Of a DNA stretch of 64,000 bases, positions 42,347-53,266 are shown piece by piece. The position numbers were made by a program, and so were the translations under genes. Positions within the stretch are counted from its first letter, which is position 1. Each line of letters opens with the position of its first letter. Under the pieces are notes generated by a model. That model was not told where the DNA came from, made no database searches, and worked only from the letters and a program-made list of their open reading frames with translations. This DNA is from Klebsiella sp. RIT-PI-d (GTDB lineage: Bacteria; Pseudomonadota; Gammaproteobacteria; Enterobacterales; Enterobacteriaceae): positions 1,860,001-1,924,000 of the forward strand of contig NZ_LGIT01000009.1 in assembly GCF_001187865.1 (NCBI RefSeq), given 5' to 3'.

Positions 42347-43936
42347 ATGACACATCCCCTCTTAGCTATCGACCGATTGTCGATTGCCTTTACGCAGCAG
42401 GGTGAAACCCGCACGGTGGTCAGCGATTTATCGCTTAAGGTTGAAGCCGGTGAAACGCTGGCGCTGGTGGGTGAATCCGGCTCGGGTAAAACGGTTTCGG
42501 CCCTGTCGGTACTGCGCCTGCTCCCTTCACCGCCGGTTAGCTGGCCGCAGGGCGATATCCTCTTTCACGGTCAGTCGCTTCTGAATGCGGATGAGCGGAC
42601 GCTACGCGGAATTCGCGGCAATCGCATCGCCATGATTTTTCAGGAGCCAATGGTATCGCTCAATCCGCTGCATAATCTGGAAAAACAGCTTTATGAGGTG
42701 TTATCCCTGCACCGGGGGATGCGCAGAGAAGCGGCAAGAGCAGAAATGCTTACCTGTCTCGACAGGGTCGGGATCCGCAACGCTGCCCGGCGGCTGGCAG
42801 ATTATCCGCATCAGTTTTCCGGCGGTGAGCGCCAGCGTGTGATGATCGCCATGGCGCTGTTAACTCGCCCTGAACTGCTGATTGCCGATGAGCCGACGAC
42901 GGCGCTTGATGTCTCAGTGCAGGCACAAATTCTGCAACTGCTACAGGAGTTACGCCAGGAGTTGAATATGGGCCTGCTGTTTATTACCCATAACCTGAGT
43001 ATTGTGCGCAAGTTAGCCGATAACGTCGCCGTCATGCAGAATGGCCGCTGCGTAGAGCAAAACCGCGCCACCACGCTGTTTGCCGCCCCTGCACATCCGT
43101 ATACTCAGCGTCTGTTAAATAGCGAGCCGTCCGGCGATCCGGTGCCGGTGCCGTCGGACTCCCCGCCGCTGTTAGAGGTCGACGATTTGTGCGTGGAGTT
43201 TCCGGTGCGCAAAGGGCTGCTGAGACGCATCGTCGCTCATAATCGGGTCGTAAACCACGTGAGCTTTACTTTGCGCCAGGGTGAAGCGCTGGGGCTGGTG
43301 GGTGAGTCCGGCTCGGGAAAAAGCACTACCGGCCTGGCCTTGCTCAGACTGATCGCCTCTCAAGGGCATATCCGTTTTGATGGTCAGGCGCTTAACGGGC
43401 TGAGTCGCAAACGGCTATTACCGGTACGCCACCGTATTCAGGTCGTGTTTCAGGACCCCAATTCATCGCTTAATCCGCGCCTCAATGTACTACAAATTGT
43501 TGAAGAAGGACTGCGCGTACATCAGCCTGACCTCAGCGCTGCCGAGCGTGAAGAGCAGGTCATCGCCGTACTACAGGAAGTCGGGCTGGATGCTGATATG
43601 CGCCACCGGTATCCGGCAGCCTTTTCGGGCGGGCAGCGTCAGCGTATTGCCATTGCACGCGCGCTGATTTTAAAACCGGCGCTGATTATTCTTGATGAAC
43701 CCACGTCGTCGCTGGACAGGACGGTACAGGCACAAATCCTCGCGCTGCTGAAATCCCTGCAACAAAAACATCGTCTGGCCTATATTTTCATTAGTCACGA
43801 TTTACACGTGGTGCGTTCATTATGTCATCAGGTTATCGTACTGCGGCAGGGAGAGGTTGTGGAGCAGGGCGACTGCAGGCGCGTGTTTAGCGAACCGCGG
43901 CAGGATTATACTCGTCAGCTATTAACGTTAAGCTGA
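42347..43936 (+). CDS. yejF: Microcin C/peptide ABC transporter ATPase YejF
   Basis: A 529-residue duplicated ABC ATPase, with two Opp-type ATPase domains. Walker A GESGSGKT and GESGSGKS, both signature motifs (SGGERQR, SGGQRQR) and both DEPT Walker B regions are intact. It powers YejABE. The frame opens inside yejE, but ATG 42347, one base after the yejE stop, gives the E. coli length and was chosen. Confidence 0.95.
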   Translation: MTHPLLAIDRLSIAFTQQGETRTVVSDLSLKVEAGETLALVGESGSGKTVSALSVLRLLPSPPVSWPQGDILFHGQSLLNADERTLRGIRGNRIAMIFQEPMVSLNPLHNLEKQLYEVLSLHRGMRREAARAEMLTCLDRVGIRNAARRLADYPHQFSGGERQRVMIAMALLTRPELLIADEPTTALDVSVQAQILQLLQELRQELNMGLLFITHNLSIVRKLADNVAVMQNGRCVEQNRATTLFAAPAHPYTQRLLNSEPSGDPVPVPSDSPPLLEVDDLCVEFPVRKGLLRRIVAHNRVVNHVSFTLRQGEALGLVGESGSGKSTTGLALLRLIASQGHIRFDGQALNGLSRKRLLPVRHRIQVVFQDPNSSLNPRLNVLQIVEEGLRVHQPDLSAAEREEQVIAVLQEVGLDADMRHRYPAAFSGGQRQRIAIARALILKPALIILDEPTSSLDRTVQAQILALLKSLQQKHRLAYIFISHDLHVVRSLCHQVIVLRQGEVVEQGDCRRVFSEPRQDYTRQLLTLS

Positions 43937-43939
43937 CGA

Positions 43940-44284
43940 TCAGAAAGGATTGTGGCCTGAAAAAGGTTCAGCAATGGCCACGCCAAAATTTTTCAACCGG
44001 CAGGTCGCTGCAAACTCGTCCTGCCTGTTTACAAACAGGCACGGCTCGCCCTCGCACTCCAGTACGGAGCTATCAACTTCAATATCGCTCAGCGCCTGGC
44101 TAAGCGTATGCATCACAGGCCAGGCCTTCTCGCCGTCCGGGCTGAGAAGCTTCAGGGCAACCAGGCAATTATCGCAGGGAGGCGTGCTTTGCGGAATCGG
44201 TTCAACTCTTGAACCCGAAAATCCGGACAGCCAACGATAGCTCTGCGGCAAACGGTGTACGATGGAGAGTTGCTGATGAGTCAC
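43940..44284 (-). CDS. yejG: Conserved protein YejG
   Basis: A 114-residue soluble protein, nearly identical in its C-terminal half ([18 protein letters not shown]) to E. coli YejG. Function unknown. It is convergent with yejF, four bases apart, and has its own promoter on the long intergenic side. Confidence 0.92.
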   Translation of the reverse strand: MTHQQLSIVHRLPQSYRWLSGFSGSRVEPIPQSTPPCDNCLVALKLLSPDGEKAWPVMHTLSQALSDIEVDSSVLECEGEPCLFVNRQDEFAATCRLKNFGVAIAEPFSGHNPF

Positions 44285-44590
44285 TTTTATATCCCCGGAA
44301 GCAGTGAATTAACAATTTATTCACACCAATATTAACACATGGTTGACAATTCGTCGTGCATCCTGAAGAAAACGCTTTCATCTACCGCCAGTAAGGGTTT
44401 AGCGGTGCAGTCGCTTTAAATTGAATCTGCGTTACAGGAGCCTTTTGGCGCTATATGTACGCGTTTTTGTGATCTAAAACAACCTTTTTAACAACATTAA
44501 AGTGACTTTTTACACAAATTGATTTTACAAAAAATAAACATTTAAGCTTAAAAAGGCGTTAAGGGACCACGAGGGTCCCTGGAAAGCAGA
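44285..44590. other. Non-coding region between yejG and bcr
   Basis: 306 bases without a gene. It should hold the yejG promoter and, near its right end, the bcr terminator hairpin at 44562-44580. No other clear motif was recognised. Confidence 0.6.
44562..44580 (-). terminator. Probable bcr terminator
   Basis: AGGGACC / GGTCCCT form a perfect 7-bp stem with a 5-base loop directly after bcr. On the minus strand a T-run (TTTTT) follows only after about 9 bases, so the terminator is weak. Confidence 0.5.
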
Positions 44591-45787
44591 TTAGCGTGCG
44601 GAGTTTTTACTGCGGCTGGCGTACAGACAGAAAAGAATAGAGCTGGTGGCGCAAAAAGCGATGGACAGCACCATCGGCCAGGCGGTAGTAAATGTGGCCA
44701 GTGATAACAGGGCGCCGACGATGGCCCCGATGCCGAAACGAAATGTTCCTGCCAGAGAGGATGCCGTCCCCGCCATATGCGGAAATTCGTCGAGAATAAC
44801 GGCCATCGCGTTCGAGGACACCAGCGATACGCAACCCACGAACGCGGCAACGCCTACCACCATCGACCAGAACCCAACGTCCAGCAGTCCGCAAACCACC
44901 AGCCATATTGCGGTGGCAAACTGAACCCACAGTCCGGCGCGAAACATATTCAGCGCCCCCACTCGCCTGACAAACCGGCTATTGATCATGGTGAGTACAA
45001 ACAGGAATGCGATATTCAGGGCAAAATAGTAGCCAAAATGCTGGGGCAGTACGTGATTAAGCTCGATATAAACAAACGGTCCGGCGCTCAGAAATGAGAA
45101 CATCCCGGCAAAGCTGAAACCGCTGGCCAGCATGTAGCTCAGCACGCGCTTGTGGCGAAACAGCGAGGCAAAATTGCCGCCGGTGGTACGAATGTGGAAT
45201 TTCTGTCGCCGCTCAGGAGGCAGCGTTTCGTCAATGAAAAAGAAAATCATCGCCGATGCCAGCAGCGCGGCAACCGCCAGGATCCAGAAAATCGCGTGCC
45301 AGCTAAACCAGACCAGCACTGCACCACCGATCATCGGGGCCAGCAACGGGGCGATGGTTGTCACCAGCATGACAAACGACATCATGCGCGAAAATTCTTC
45401 TTTAGGATAAATATCGCGCATTAAGGCGTTGATCACCACGCTTGCCGCAGCAGCAGCCAGTCCGTGAAAAAAACGCATAATAATCAGCTGATCGATGGTC
45501 TGCGCCAGCGCGCAGGCTGTTGCTGCCGCAGCAAAGACCAGCGTACCGCCCAGGATCACCGGCTTACGTCCCAGGCTATCCGCCATCGGTCCATATAACA
45601 GCTGCCCAACGGCAAAACCGAGAATATAAGTGCTGAGCGTCATCTGTGCGCTACCGGCGGGCACGCCGAACTGCGTAGAGATAACGGGCAACGCAGGCAA
45701 ATACATATCAATTGAAAGCGGCATCAACATGGCCAGCAGGCCAAGAATAAACACGATACCCAGCGAGGAGCGCTGCTTTGTCGTCAC
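44591..45787 (-). CDS. bcr: Bicyclomycin resistance MFS efflux protein Bcr
   Basis: A 398-residue MFS drug/H+ antiporter with twelve helices. The N-terminal [20 protein letters not shown] (quoted whole at 20) is the Bcr/CflA signature. It exports bicyclomycin, sulfonamides and dipeptides. The start codon is GTG at 45787 with AGGAGAT before it. It follows rsuA by 21 bases in the same direction, so rsuA-bcr is a likely operon. Confidence 0.95.
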   Translation of the reverse strand: MTTKQRSSLGIVFILGLLAMLMPLSIDMYLPALPVISTQFGVPAGSAQMTLSTYILGFAVGQLLYGPMADSLGRKPVILGGTLVFAAAATACALAQTIDQLIIMRFFHGLAAAAASVVINALMRDIYPKEEFSRMMSFVMLVTTIAPLLAPMIGGAVLVWFSWHAIFWILAVAALLASAMIFFFIDETLPPERRQKFHIRTTGGNFASLFRHKRVLSYMLASGFSFAGMFSFLSAGPFVYIELNHVLPQHFGYYFALNIAFLFVLTMINSRFVRRVGALNMFRAGLWVQFATAIWLVVCGLLDVGFWSMVVGVAAFVGCVSLVSSNAMAVILDEFPHMAGTASSLAGTFRFGIGAIVGALLSLATFTTAWPMVLSIAFCATSSILFCLYASRSKNSAR

Positions 45788-45808
45788 CCTTATCTCCTGT
45801 TATTGATG

Positions 45809-46510
45809 TTAAGGCATGCCAATACTGGCAATCTCTTCTTCAGTCAGCGCGCGAAATTCACCCGGTTCGAGGTCAGCATCCAGCGAAATCCCGCCGATAC
45901 GCTCACGATGCAGACCTACCACGTGGTTGCCCACGGCAGCAAACATGCGTTTCACCTGATGATAGCGTCCTTCACTGATGGTCAAACGCACCTTAGTCGG
46001 GGTAATCACCTCAAGCGTAGCGGGCCTGGTCAGATCTTTTTCATTATGCAGCTGTACGCCACGCGCAAACTGGTCCGCCGTATCGTCAGCGACCGGCGAT
46101 TCCAGCGTCACAAGATAGGTTTTTTCGCAATGATGACGTGGAGAAGTGATACGATGTGACCACTGTCCATCGTCGGTCATCAGTACCAGACCGGTGGTGT
46201 CGATATCCAGCCGCCCGGCGGCGTGAAGCTTATACGCCACGGGCACATCAAGAAAGTAAAGTACCGTCGGATGGTCCGGATCGTCCGTTGAGCAGACGTA
46301 ACCCTGCGGTTTATTCAGCATGAAATAACGCGGGCCATGCTGCTGGGTAAGAGGGTTGCCGTCATAAGCGACAGCATGTTCCGGTTGAAGTTTAAAGGCG
46401 CTGTCCCTTACTATTTCGTCATCCACCGTTACGCGGTTGGCGCGAATCTCACGCCCGGCAATAGCACGGCTTACGCCAAGCTGCTGAGCGATAAATTTAT
46501 CAAGTCGCAT
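45809..46510 (-). CDS. rsuA: 16S rRNA pseudouridine(516) synthase RsuA
   Basis: A 233-residue RNA-modifying enzyme: an N-terminal S4 RNA-binding domain ([15 protein letters not shown]) and the RsuA-class catalytic domain with Asp102 in [10 protein letters not shown]. It isomerises U516 of 16S rRNA to pseudouridine. It is divergent from radD. Confidence 0.96.
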   Translation of the reverse strand: MRLDKFIAQQLGVSRAIAGREIRANRVTVDDEIVRDSAFKLQPEHAVAYDGNPLTQQHGPRYFMLNKPQGYVCSTDDPDHPTVLYFLDVPVAYKLHAAGRLDIDTTGLVLMTDDGQWSHRITSPRHHCEKTYLVTLESPVADDTADQFARGVQLHNEKDLTRPATLEVITPTKVRLTISEGRYHQVKRMFAAVGNHVVGLHRERIGGISLDADLEPGEFRALTEEEIASIGMP

Positions 46511-46646
46511 GAATTATTTTTGCCTGTCATTATGCCTGGAGTCGGACAACGCTGCCCGAAAAAAGAAGCGGTTATGCACCTTATAGTATAGCGGCCTGTG
46601 ACAGCCGCTCAAGGGAAAAAGCGCACAACAACGATTTAAGAGGATT

Positions 46647-48407
46647 ATGACTTTTACTCTTCGTCCCTATCAGCGGGAAGCGGTGGATGCCACTCTCGCC
46701 CATTTTCGACACCACCATGAACCCGCGGTGATCGTCTTGCCGACCGGGGCTGGCAAAAGCCTGGTCATTGCTGAACTGGCACGGGTAGCCCGCGGGCGCG
46801 TGCTGGTTCTTGCGCACGTTAAAGAGCTGGTGGAACAAAACCACGCTAAATATCTGGCGCTGGGGCTGGAGGCCGATATTTTTGCTGCCGGTTTAAAGCG
46901 TAAGGAAAGCCATGGCAAAGTGGTCTTCGGCAGCGTGCAGTCGGTCGCGCGTAATCTTGCCGCTTTTCAGGGCGAGTTTTCACTGCTGATCGTCGATGAA
47001 TGCCACCGTATCAGCGATGATGCCGACAGCCAGTATCAACAGATTCTTGCCCATCTTAGTGCGGCTAATCCCCGCCTGCGGCTGCTGGGACTCACGGCCA
47101 CCCCCTTTCGTCTTGGTAAAGGCTGGATTTACCGTTTTCACTATCACGGCATCGTGCGCGGCGATCAAAAAGCCCTATTTCGCGACTGTATTTATGAACT
47201 GCCGCTGCGCTACATGATTAAACACGGTTATCTGACGCCACCCGAGCGGCTGGACATGCCGGTGGTGCAGTATGATTTCAGCCGTCTTCAGGCGCAGAGT
47301 AATGGCTTATTCAGCGAAGCCGATCTAAATCTTGAGTTGAAAAAACAGCAGCGCGTTACGCCACATATTATTAGCCAGATTATTGAGTTTGCTCAGACGC
47401 GTAAGGGGGCAATGATTTTTGCCGCCACAGTTGAACATGCCCGGGAGATCCTCGGTCTGCTGCCCGGCGATGACGCGGCGTTAATCACCGGTGAAACACC
47501 GGGCGCAGAGCGCGACCGGCTGATTAGCGCGTTCAAAGCGCAGCAATTCCGTTATCTGGTGAACGTTTCGGTACTGACAACCGGTTTCGATGCGCCCCAT
47601 GTCGATCTGATTGCTATTTTGCGCCCCACCGAGTCCGTGAGTCTGTATCAGCAAATCGTCGGCCGTGGCCTGCGCCTGTCACCCGGTAAAACCGATTGCC
47701 TGATCCTTGACTATGCGGGGAATCCTCACGATCTGTATGCCCCGGAAGTTGGCGCCCCAAAAGGGAAAAGCGACAATGTTCCGGTTCAGGTTTTTTGCCC
47801 CGGCTGCGGATTTGCCAATACGTTTTGGGGAAAGACCACCGTTGACGGCAAGCTTATCGAACATTTTGGCCGCCGTTGCCAGGGCTGGTTTGAGGATGAT
47901 GAAGGCCATCGTGAGCAGTGCGATTACCGTTTTCGCTTCAAAAACTGCCCGCAATGTAACGCGGAGAATGATATTGCCGCCCGCCGCTGCCGTGAGTGCG
48001 ATACCATTCTGGTCGATCCTGACGATATGCTCAAAGCCGCGCTGAAATTAAAAGACGCGCTGGTCCTGCGCTGCGGCGGCATGACGCTACAACACGGCAG
48101 CGATGAGAAAGGTGAATGGCTGAAAATCACCTATTACGATGAGGACGGTGCCGATGTCAGCGAACGTTTTCGTCTGCATACGCCTGCGCAAAGAACCGCG
48201 TTTGAACAGCTGTTTATCCGCCCGCATACGCGCACGCCGGGCGTGCCGCTGCGCTGGATCACCGCCGCCGATATCGTTGCTCAGCAGCCGCTACTGCGCC
48301 ATCCTGATTTCGTGGTTGCCCGTAAGAAGGGCCAGTACTGGCAGGTACGAGAAAAACTGTTTGATTATGCCGGACGCTACCGTCGCGCCAATGAATTACG
48401 CGGTTAG
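46647..48407 (+). CDS. radD: RadD, DNA repair superfamily 2 helicase-like ATPase
   Basis: A 586-residue SF2 protein: Walker A GAGKS (34-38), DECH box (117-120), a helicase C domain (RGLRLS around 345), and a C-terminal cysteine-rich zinc region ([20 protein letters not shown]). RadD (YejH) is a known double-strand-break and post-replication repair ATPase that interacts with SSB. It is a single gene, divergent from rsuA. Confidence 0.95.
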   Translation: MTFTLRPYQREAVDATLAHFRHHHEPAVIVLPTGAGKSLVIAELARVARGRVLVLAHVKELVEQNHAKYLALGLEADIFAAGLKRKESHGKVVFGSVQSVARNLAAFQGEFSLLIVDECHRISDDADSQYQQILAHLSAANPRLRLLGLTATPFRLGKGWIYRFHYHGIVRGDQKALFRDCIYELPLRYMIKHGYLTPPERLDMPVVQYDFSRLQAQSNGLFSEADLNLELKKQQRVTPHIISQIIEFAQTRKGAMIFAATVEHAREILGLLPGDDAALITGETPGAERDRLISAFKAQQFRYLVNVSVLTTGFDAPHVDLIAILRPTESVSLYQQIVGRGLRLSPGKTDCLILDYAGNPHDLYAPEVGAPKGKSDNVPVQVFCPGCGFANTFWGKTTVDGKLIEHFGRRCQGWFEDDEGHREQCDYRFRFKNCPQCNAENDIAARRCRECDTILVDPDDMLKAALKLKDALVLRCGGMTLQHGSDEKGEWLKITYYDEDGADVSERFRLHTPAQRTAFEQLFIRPHTRTPGVPLRWITAADIVAQQPLLRHPDFVVARKKGQYWQVREKLFDYAGRYRRANELRG

Positions 48408-48419
48408 TGGTGCTTTTCA

Positions 48420-48531
48420 TTGCTGTTAAACGCGTACGGGTATAGAATACCGCCCGCTTTTGCACACGCAAAGCAGATCAATTACCTGTTACTGGGTCGC
48501 CTGTAGCAGGATTTATTTAAGAGAGAAATTA
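48420..48531 (+). promoter_or_regulatory. rplY promoter and leader
   Basis: -35 TTGCTG (48420-48425), 17-bp spacer, -10 TAGAAT (48443-48448), leaving a leader of about 75 bases before rplY. Established knowledge: L25 represses its own mRNA by binding this leader, which mimics the 5S rRNA site. The structure was not modelled here. Confidence 0.6.
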
Positions 48532-48813
48532 ATGACTATCAATGCAGAAGTACGTAAAGAGCAGGGTAAGGGTGCGAGCCGCCGCCTGCGCGCAGCTAAC
48601 AAGTTCCCGGCTATCGTTTACGGTGGAACTGAAGCGCCGATCGCAATCGAACTGGATCACGACAAAGTGATGAACCTGCAAACTAAAGCTGAATTCTACA
48701 GCGAAGTGCAGACTCTGGTTATCGATGGCAAAGAAGTAAAAGTGAAAGTTCAGGCTGTACAGCGTCACCCGTTCAAACCTAAACTGTCTCATATTGACTT
48801 CGTTCGCGCGTAA
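48532..48813 (+). CDS. rplY: 50S ribosomal protein L25
   Basis: A 93-residue L25 single-domain protein with the 5S rRNA-binding face ([20 protein letters not shown], positions 8-27). It assembles into the 5S ribonucleoprotein of the large subunit. The frame is open 24 codons upstream, but ATG 48532 preceded by AAGAGAGA is the known start. A strong terminator follows. Confidence 0.97.
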   Translation: MTINAEVRKEQGKGASRRLRAANKFPAIVYGGTEAPIAIELDHDKVMNLQTKAEFYSEVQTLVIDGKEVKVKVQAVQRHPFKPKLSHIDFVRA

Positions 48814-48831
48814 TCGCTGACACGTCAAAAG

Positions 48832-48859
48832 AAAAACCCCGCCACGGCGGGGTTTTTTT
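48832..48859. terminator. Bidirectional terminator between rplY and yejK
   Basis: AAAAACCCCGCC / GGCGGGGTTTTT: a 12-bp perfect stem with a 2-base loop and A/T flanks that give U-runs in both directions. Confidence 0.92.
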
Positions 48860-48873
48860 ACGTCTGAAGCGTA

Positions 48874-49881
48874 TCACTTACCGCCGGACGTACGGCGCTG
48901 AAGCTGATCGCGCAGGTTCGGCGGCGTGCCTTTGATGGTCAGAGTATCAGTGGCAGGATCCCAGAAAATACGCTCGCCAAGCAGTAAGGCATCAAAGTTA
49001 ATGGTTAACCCCCCGCCGCTGCCGGCATATTTGGTCAACTGACGCAGGGTGCTGCGATCCGCAGGGAAACTCTCCTCCAGCGCGTAACCTTTCTCGGCCG
49101 TGAATTCGCTAAAGCTGACTTCACTGACGCTGGACAGCTCTTTCGATAGCGAGTCAAGGGCAATCTCCTCACCGGCCTGAAGCTGTTCACTGCAATAGTC
49201 ATACACCTGCTGGCGAACGGTCTGCCGCTCTGATTTATCCAGCTGCGCCTCAGCGGTAAAATCGTCCACGGCCTGCAATAAGCCGCGGTTTTGCGCCTTC
49301 GCATTCAGCCCTTCACTGGCTCCGAGGAAGTCCATAAAGAAATCGGCGACTTTACGCCCTACCCGCCCTTTCAGGAACGTCAGATAACGCGTGGATTGCG
49401 GATTAGTTTCCCATTCGGTCAGATCGATACGGGCCACGATATCCGCATGGTTAATATCCAGATAATGAATGGCGCTGATATCCAGATTTTCATTGACGCG
49501 CATGCTGCTTAAATTGTTCAGTACCGCGACCAGCAGATACTCCACCGCCAGATAGCGATAGTGGCAAAACAGAACGATGCCGCCCTCGGCAAACGGATAC
49601 TTCGCCAGCTCATCACGCAGTCGTCCGGTTGCTGCACGACTGAAGGCCAGAAAATCTTCTTCGCCCTGACGTTGCAGGCGTAATGCCTGAGCCAGCTCGC
49701 TCTCTTCGCTAAACAGGCCGTAGGCTTTATTTTTGGCGCTATAAACCCGATGCAGCTCGGCCATCATCTCTTCGACAGGGGCACCAGGCTCCAGTAATGA
49801 ATCGCGCAGCACCAGTTCCAGACTTTGTTCATCACGCTTGATTAACTGATGCAGGGCAATCTGGTTGATATCCAGACTCAT
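48874..49881 (-). CDS. ndpA: Nucleoid-associated protein YejK (NdpA)
   Basis: A 335-residue protein of the NA37/YejK family ([19 protein letters not shown] start, [23 protein letters not shown] near the end). It is associated with nucleoid organisation and interacts with topoisomerase IV; no enzymatic motif is evident. It is divergent from yejL. Confidence 0.94.
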   Translation of the reverse strand: MSLDINQIALHQLIKRDEQSLELVLRDSLLEPGAPVEEMMAELHRVYSAKNKAYGLFSEESELAQALRLQRQGEEDFLAFSRAATGRLRDELAKYPFAEGGIVLFCHYRYLAVEYLLVAVLNNLSSMRVNENLDISAIHYLDINHADIVARIDLTEWETNPQSTRYLTFLKGRVGRKVADFFMDFLGASEGLNAKAQNRGLLQAVDDFTAEAQLDKSERQTVRQQVYDYCSEQLQAGEEIALDSLSKELSSVSEVSFSEFTAEKGYALEESFPADRSTLRQLTKYAGSGGGLTINFDALLLGERIFWDPATDTLTIKGTPPNLRDQLQRRTSGGK

Positions 49882-50013
49882 GGTAAACTCTCCTTTTAGG
49901 CCGAACGGTATTCATCCACCGTCGGGCATCACAGTGTAAGGTGAAAAAAAGGGGAAAAAAAGCTGTTGCTACGGTAATATGTTGCCCTTTCATGAACAGA
50001 CTGATTTCGAGTT

Positions 50014-50241
50014 ATGCCACAACATTCCCGCTATAGTGATGAACACGTTGAACAACTGCTTAGCGAGCTGGTCAACGTATTAGAGAAACATAAAACCCCC
50101 ACCGATCTATCATTGATGGTGTTGGGAAACATGGTGACGAATCTGATTAATACCAGCGTCGCCCCGGCTCAGCGTCAGGCTATCGCCCGCTCTTTTGCCC
50201 AGGCGCTGCAATCCTCGGTCAGCGACGAACAGGCGCACTAA
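50014..50241 (+). CDS. yejL: UPF0352 protein YejL
   Basis: A 75-residue small helical protein ([20 protein letters not shown] core), matching YejL in length. Function unknown. It precedes pbgA by 19 bases in the same direction, so the two are probably co-transcribed. Confidence 0.93.
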   Translation: MPQHSRYSDEHVEQLLSELVNVLEKHKTPTDLSLMVLGNMVTNLINTSVAPAQRQAIARSFAQALQSSVSDEQAH

Positions 50242-50260
50242 GGAAAACGAACGACTGCAT

Positions 50261-52021
50261 ATGGTGACTCATCGTCAGCGCTACCGTGAAAAAGTCTCCC
50301 AGATGGTTAGCTGGGGGCACTGGTTTGCCCTGTTCAACATTTTGTTGGCCACGGCGATCGGCAGCCGCTATCTTTTTGTCGCCGACTGGCCGACAACGCT
50401 TGCCGGACGCGTTTATTCGTACCTGAGTATTGTCGGGCACTTCAGCTTTCTGGTGTTTGCCACTTATTTGCTGATCCTCTTCCCACTGACGTTTGTGGTC
50501 ATGTCGCAGCGGCTAATGCGGTTTATTTCCGCCATCCTTGCAACCTGTGGAATGACGCTCCTGCTAATCGACAGCGAAGTTTTTACGCGTTTCCACCTGC
50601 ATCTCAACCGCATTGTCTGGGAACTGGTATTCAATCCCGAGCAGAATGAAACCGCACGCGACTGGCAACTGATGTTCATTAGCGTGCCGGTGATTTTGCT
50701 TGTCGAGATGCTGTTTGCGACCTGGAGCTGGCAAAAGTTACGCAGTCTGACGCGTCGACGTCGCTATGCAAGGCCGGTAGTGGCGCTGTTTTTTATCGCT
50801 TTTATTGCCTCACACAGTTTTTATATCTGGGCCGATGCCAACTTCTATCGCCCCATTACCATGCAACGCGCTAATCTGCCGCTCTCTTATCCGATGACCG
50901 CACGCCGGTTCCTCGAAAAACATGGGCTGCTTGATGCTCAGGATTACCAACGTCGGCTGATTGAGCAAGGCGATCCGGAAGCCGTTTCGGTCCAGTATCC
51001 CTTAAGCAATTTGCACTATCGCGACATGGGCACCGGTCAGAATGTGCTGCTGATCACCGTTGATGGGCTGAACTATTCCCGCTATGAACAGCAGATGCCG
51101 GGGCTTGCCAGTTTTGCCCGGCAGAATATCAGCTTTACCCAACATATGAGTTCGGGTAACAGCACTGATAACGGCATTTTCGGCCTGTTCTACGGAATTT
51201 CACCGGGCTACATGGATGGCGTACTGTCGTCCCGTATCCCCGCAGCACTGATCACGGCGCTCAATCAGCAGGGTTATCAGCTGGGGCTTTTTTCGTCTGA
51301 TGGCTTTAGCAGCCCGCTTTATCGTCAGGCATTACTCTCTGATTTCTCCCTGCCGCCTGCACGTAAGCAGTCTGATACGCAAACGGCAAATCAGTGGATC
51401 AACTGGCTCGATCGCTATGCACAGGAAGATAATCGTTGGTTCTCATGGATTGCGCTTAACGGCACCAACATTGATGAAAGCAATGCGCAAAGCCTTACCC
51501 ATCGCTATACGCGTGCAGCATCGGATGTCGATGCGCAAATCGCCCGCGTACTTGATGCTCTGAAAACGTCGGGCAAGTTTGATAATACCGTCGTCATTAT
51601 TACCGCGGGTCACGGAATGCCGCTGGATAAACAGCGTAACGATTTCGACTGGTCACGCGCCAGGCTACAGGTTCCGCTGGTGATCCACTGGCCGGGTACG
51701 CCTGCACAGCGTATTAATACGCTTACCGATCATAAAGACGTCATGGCTACCCTGATGCAACGCCTGTTACGGGTGACAACGCCTGCCAACGAATATTCCC
51801 AGGGGCAGGATCTGTTTAGTATCGCCCGCCGCTATAACTGGGTAACGGCCGCCAGTGGCAATACGCTGGCCATTACCACGCCGCAGGAAACGGTGGTGCT
51901 GGGTCATAATGGCGATTATAAAACCTGGGACCTGCAGGGCGAAAAAATACGTGACCGTAAACCGCAGATGAGTTTACTGCTTCAGGTGCTGACAGATGAA
52001 AAACGATTTGTCGCTAACTGA
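50261..52021 (+). CDS. pbgA: PbgA/LapC (YejM), inner-membrane regulator of LPS synthesis
   Basis: A 586-residue protein: five N-terminal helices (to about residue 190) and a periplasmic sulfatase/phosphoethanolamine-transferase-like domain that lacks a full catalytic metal site in this family. It binds lipid A and LapB to tune LpxC turnover, and is essential in E. coli. The ATG at 50261 was chosen to match the K-12 start; the nearest AAGGAAA is rather far upstream (14 bases). Confidence 0.94.
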   Translation: MVTHRQRYREKVSQMVSWGHWFALFNILLATAIGSRYLFVADWPTTLAGRVYSYLSIVGHFSFLVFATYLLILFPLTFVVMSQRLMRFISAILATCGMTLLLIDSEVFTRFHLHLNRIVWELVFNPEQNETARDWQLMFISVPVILLVEMLFATWSWQKLRSLTRRRRYARPVVALFFIAFIASHSFYIWADANFYRPITMQRANLPLSYPMTARRFLEKHGLLDAQDYQRRLIEQGDPEAVSVQYPLSNLHYRDMGTGQNVLLITVDGLNYSRYEQQMPGLASFARQNISFTQHMSSGNSTDNGIFGLFYGISPGYMDGVLSSRIPAALITALNQQGYQLGLFSSDGFSSPLYRQALLSDFSLPPARKQSDTQTANQWINWLDRYAQEDNRWFSWIALNGTNIDESNAQSLTHRYTRAASDVDAQIARVLDALKTSGKFDNTVVIITAGHGMPLDKQRNDFDWSRARLQVPLVIHWPGTPAQRINTLTDHKDVMATLMQRLLRVTTPANEYSQGQDLFSIARRYNWVTAASGNTLAITTPQETVVLGHNGDYKTWDLQGEKIRDRKPQMSLLLQVLTDEKRFVAN

Positions 52022-52097
52022 TTGATTAATTATAAATCAGTCAGTAAATCGGTGGCTTGCAATCGCCGATGAAAGAGGTACTATTAGCTCCACAAAT

Positions 52098-52174
52098 CGG
52101 CACGTAGCGCAGCCTGGTAGCGCACCGTCATGGGGTGTCGGGGGTCGGAGGTTCAAATCCTCTCGTGCCGACCA
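52098..52174 (+). tRNA. proL: tRNA-Pro(GGG)
   Basis: A 77-base tRNA with the 3' CCA encoded. The acceptor stem CGGCACG pairs with CGTGCCG; the T-loop GGTTCAAATCC is canonical; the anticodon loop ATGGGGT gives anticodon GGG at 52132-52134. It matches E. coli proL. Its 3' end is a classic phage/island integration target, and accessory DNA starts right after it. Confidence 0.97.
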
Positions 52175-52186
52175 AATTATCCCAAG

Positions 52187-52215
52187 AAAACCAACCTGTT
52201 AGGGTTGGTTTTTTT
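52187..52215 (+). terminator. Terminator of tRNA-Pro
   Basis: AAAACCAACC / GGTTGGTTTT: a 10-bp stem with a 6-base loop, and the T-run continues to 52215. It ends the proL transcript. Confidence 0.92.
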
Positions 52216-52261
52216 ATGTCCTGAATTCATCATGGGGAACTGACGGGGAATAATGGGGGAA

Positions 52262-52471
52262 TTACTCCCGACAAATTATTGTCAGCGAGTCTTTATAACA
52301 GGTATTTCCACCAGTCTTGTCGTATAACACAGCGACAGCATTCACCGCTTCATCTTCCAGTCCTGCTGAATGCCATGTCCAGCAAAATAAAGCGTACCCC
52401 CACCCTGTTTGTTTTACGGACCTGTCAGAGCCTGTCATCTGATGTTGGCCTGTTCTCGCAATCTCTATCAC
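52262..52471 (-). pseudogene. Fragment of unknown gene, diverged paralogue of 54853-55155
   Basis: A 69-residue frame whose middle (FCWTWHSAGLEDEAVNAVAV) aligns with [20 protein letters not shown] of the second copy at 54853-55155. The corresponding DNA (52320-52400) matches 55058-55138 at 63 of 81 positions by hand count, in the same orientation. It is shorter at its C-terminus than the second copy. No domain was recognised. Most likely a decayed or partial duplicate. Confidence 0.45.
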
Positions 52472-52633
52472 AGATGATAGTCAGCTCCGGTCTTAACTGA
52501 AAACATAAATACAGTAATGTCCGCTAAGTGCCAAAAGCGGAAGTTCGACTTTTTGTACAGATCTTCAACACGACATTTTCTCCATGCCAAAAACTTTTTG
52601 AAAATATCGAATGGCGGAGACGTTGCACAAGTG

Positions 52634-53086
52634 TCAGACAGGCAGCGAGCGATCTTTCACAACCGTTTTCATAACCAGTGTTGAGGTAAGCCGCTGCACA
52701 CCTGAGATACCAGAGAGTTTTTCATCATACAGCTTCTGAAAAGCCGGCAGGTCACGGGTGATAACATGAAGCAGATAATCGGGATCGCCAAACAGTCGCT
52801 GCGCCTGAATAATTTGCGGTATATCCTCTACTGCCGCCTCGAATGTGGCGACCGCCTGTCGGTCTCCCTCGCGCAGGGTGACGAAAACTATGGCTGAAAA
52901 GTTCAGCCCTAACCTGGCCGGATCCAGATATGCCCGGTAGCCGCTGATTACCCTTTCCTGCTCAAGAGCTCTGACCCGGCGCTGGCATGATGACAGGCTG
53001 ATCCCCACCCTTTCCGCCAGTTCAGTGAGCGAAAGCCGCCCATCCTTCTGAAGTTCTGCAAGAATATTGCAGTCTGTTCTGTCCAT
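52634..53086 (-). CDS. Lrp/AsnC-family transcriptional regulator
   Basis: A 150-residue Lrp/AsnC regulator: N-terminal helix-turn-helix (LTELAERVGISLSSCQRRVR, about 20-39) and a C-terminal RAM/ligand domain (FGDPDYLLHV). The Met at 53086 was chosen because GGGAGG stands at the right distance; the frame is open nine codons further 5'. It is divergent from the LysE-type exporter, the classic arrangement in which an Lrp-type regulator senses an amino acid and controls its exporter. It is not the housekeeping Lrp. Confidence 0.85.
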   Translation of the reverse strand: MDRTDCNILAELQKDGRLSLTELAERVGISLSSCQRRVRALEQERVISGYRAYLDPARLGLNFSAIVFVTLREGDRQAVATFEAAVEDIPQIIQAQRLFGDPDYLLHVITRDLPAFQKLYDEKLSGISGVQRLTSTLVMKTVVKDRSLPV

Positions 53087-53266
53087 TCCTGAAAACCTCC
53101 CGCTTTGTCTCATTTTTTAAGCTGTAAATGAAAGCACATTCCGCTTACAAAGCGATATTCTTTCTTCAACTTTTAACGTATTCGTCAGGTAAAGGTTTCC
53201 TTAGATGCAGCTTTCTGACACTCATAAATGCCCGGTCAGCGATGGGGTCAATAAGGATTACGCCAC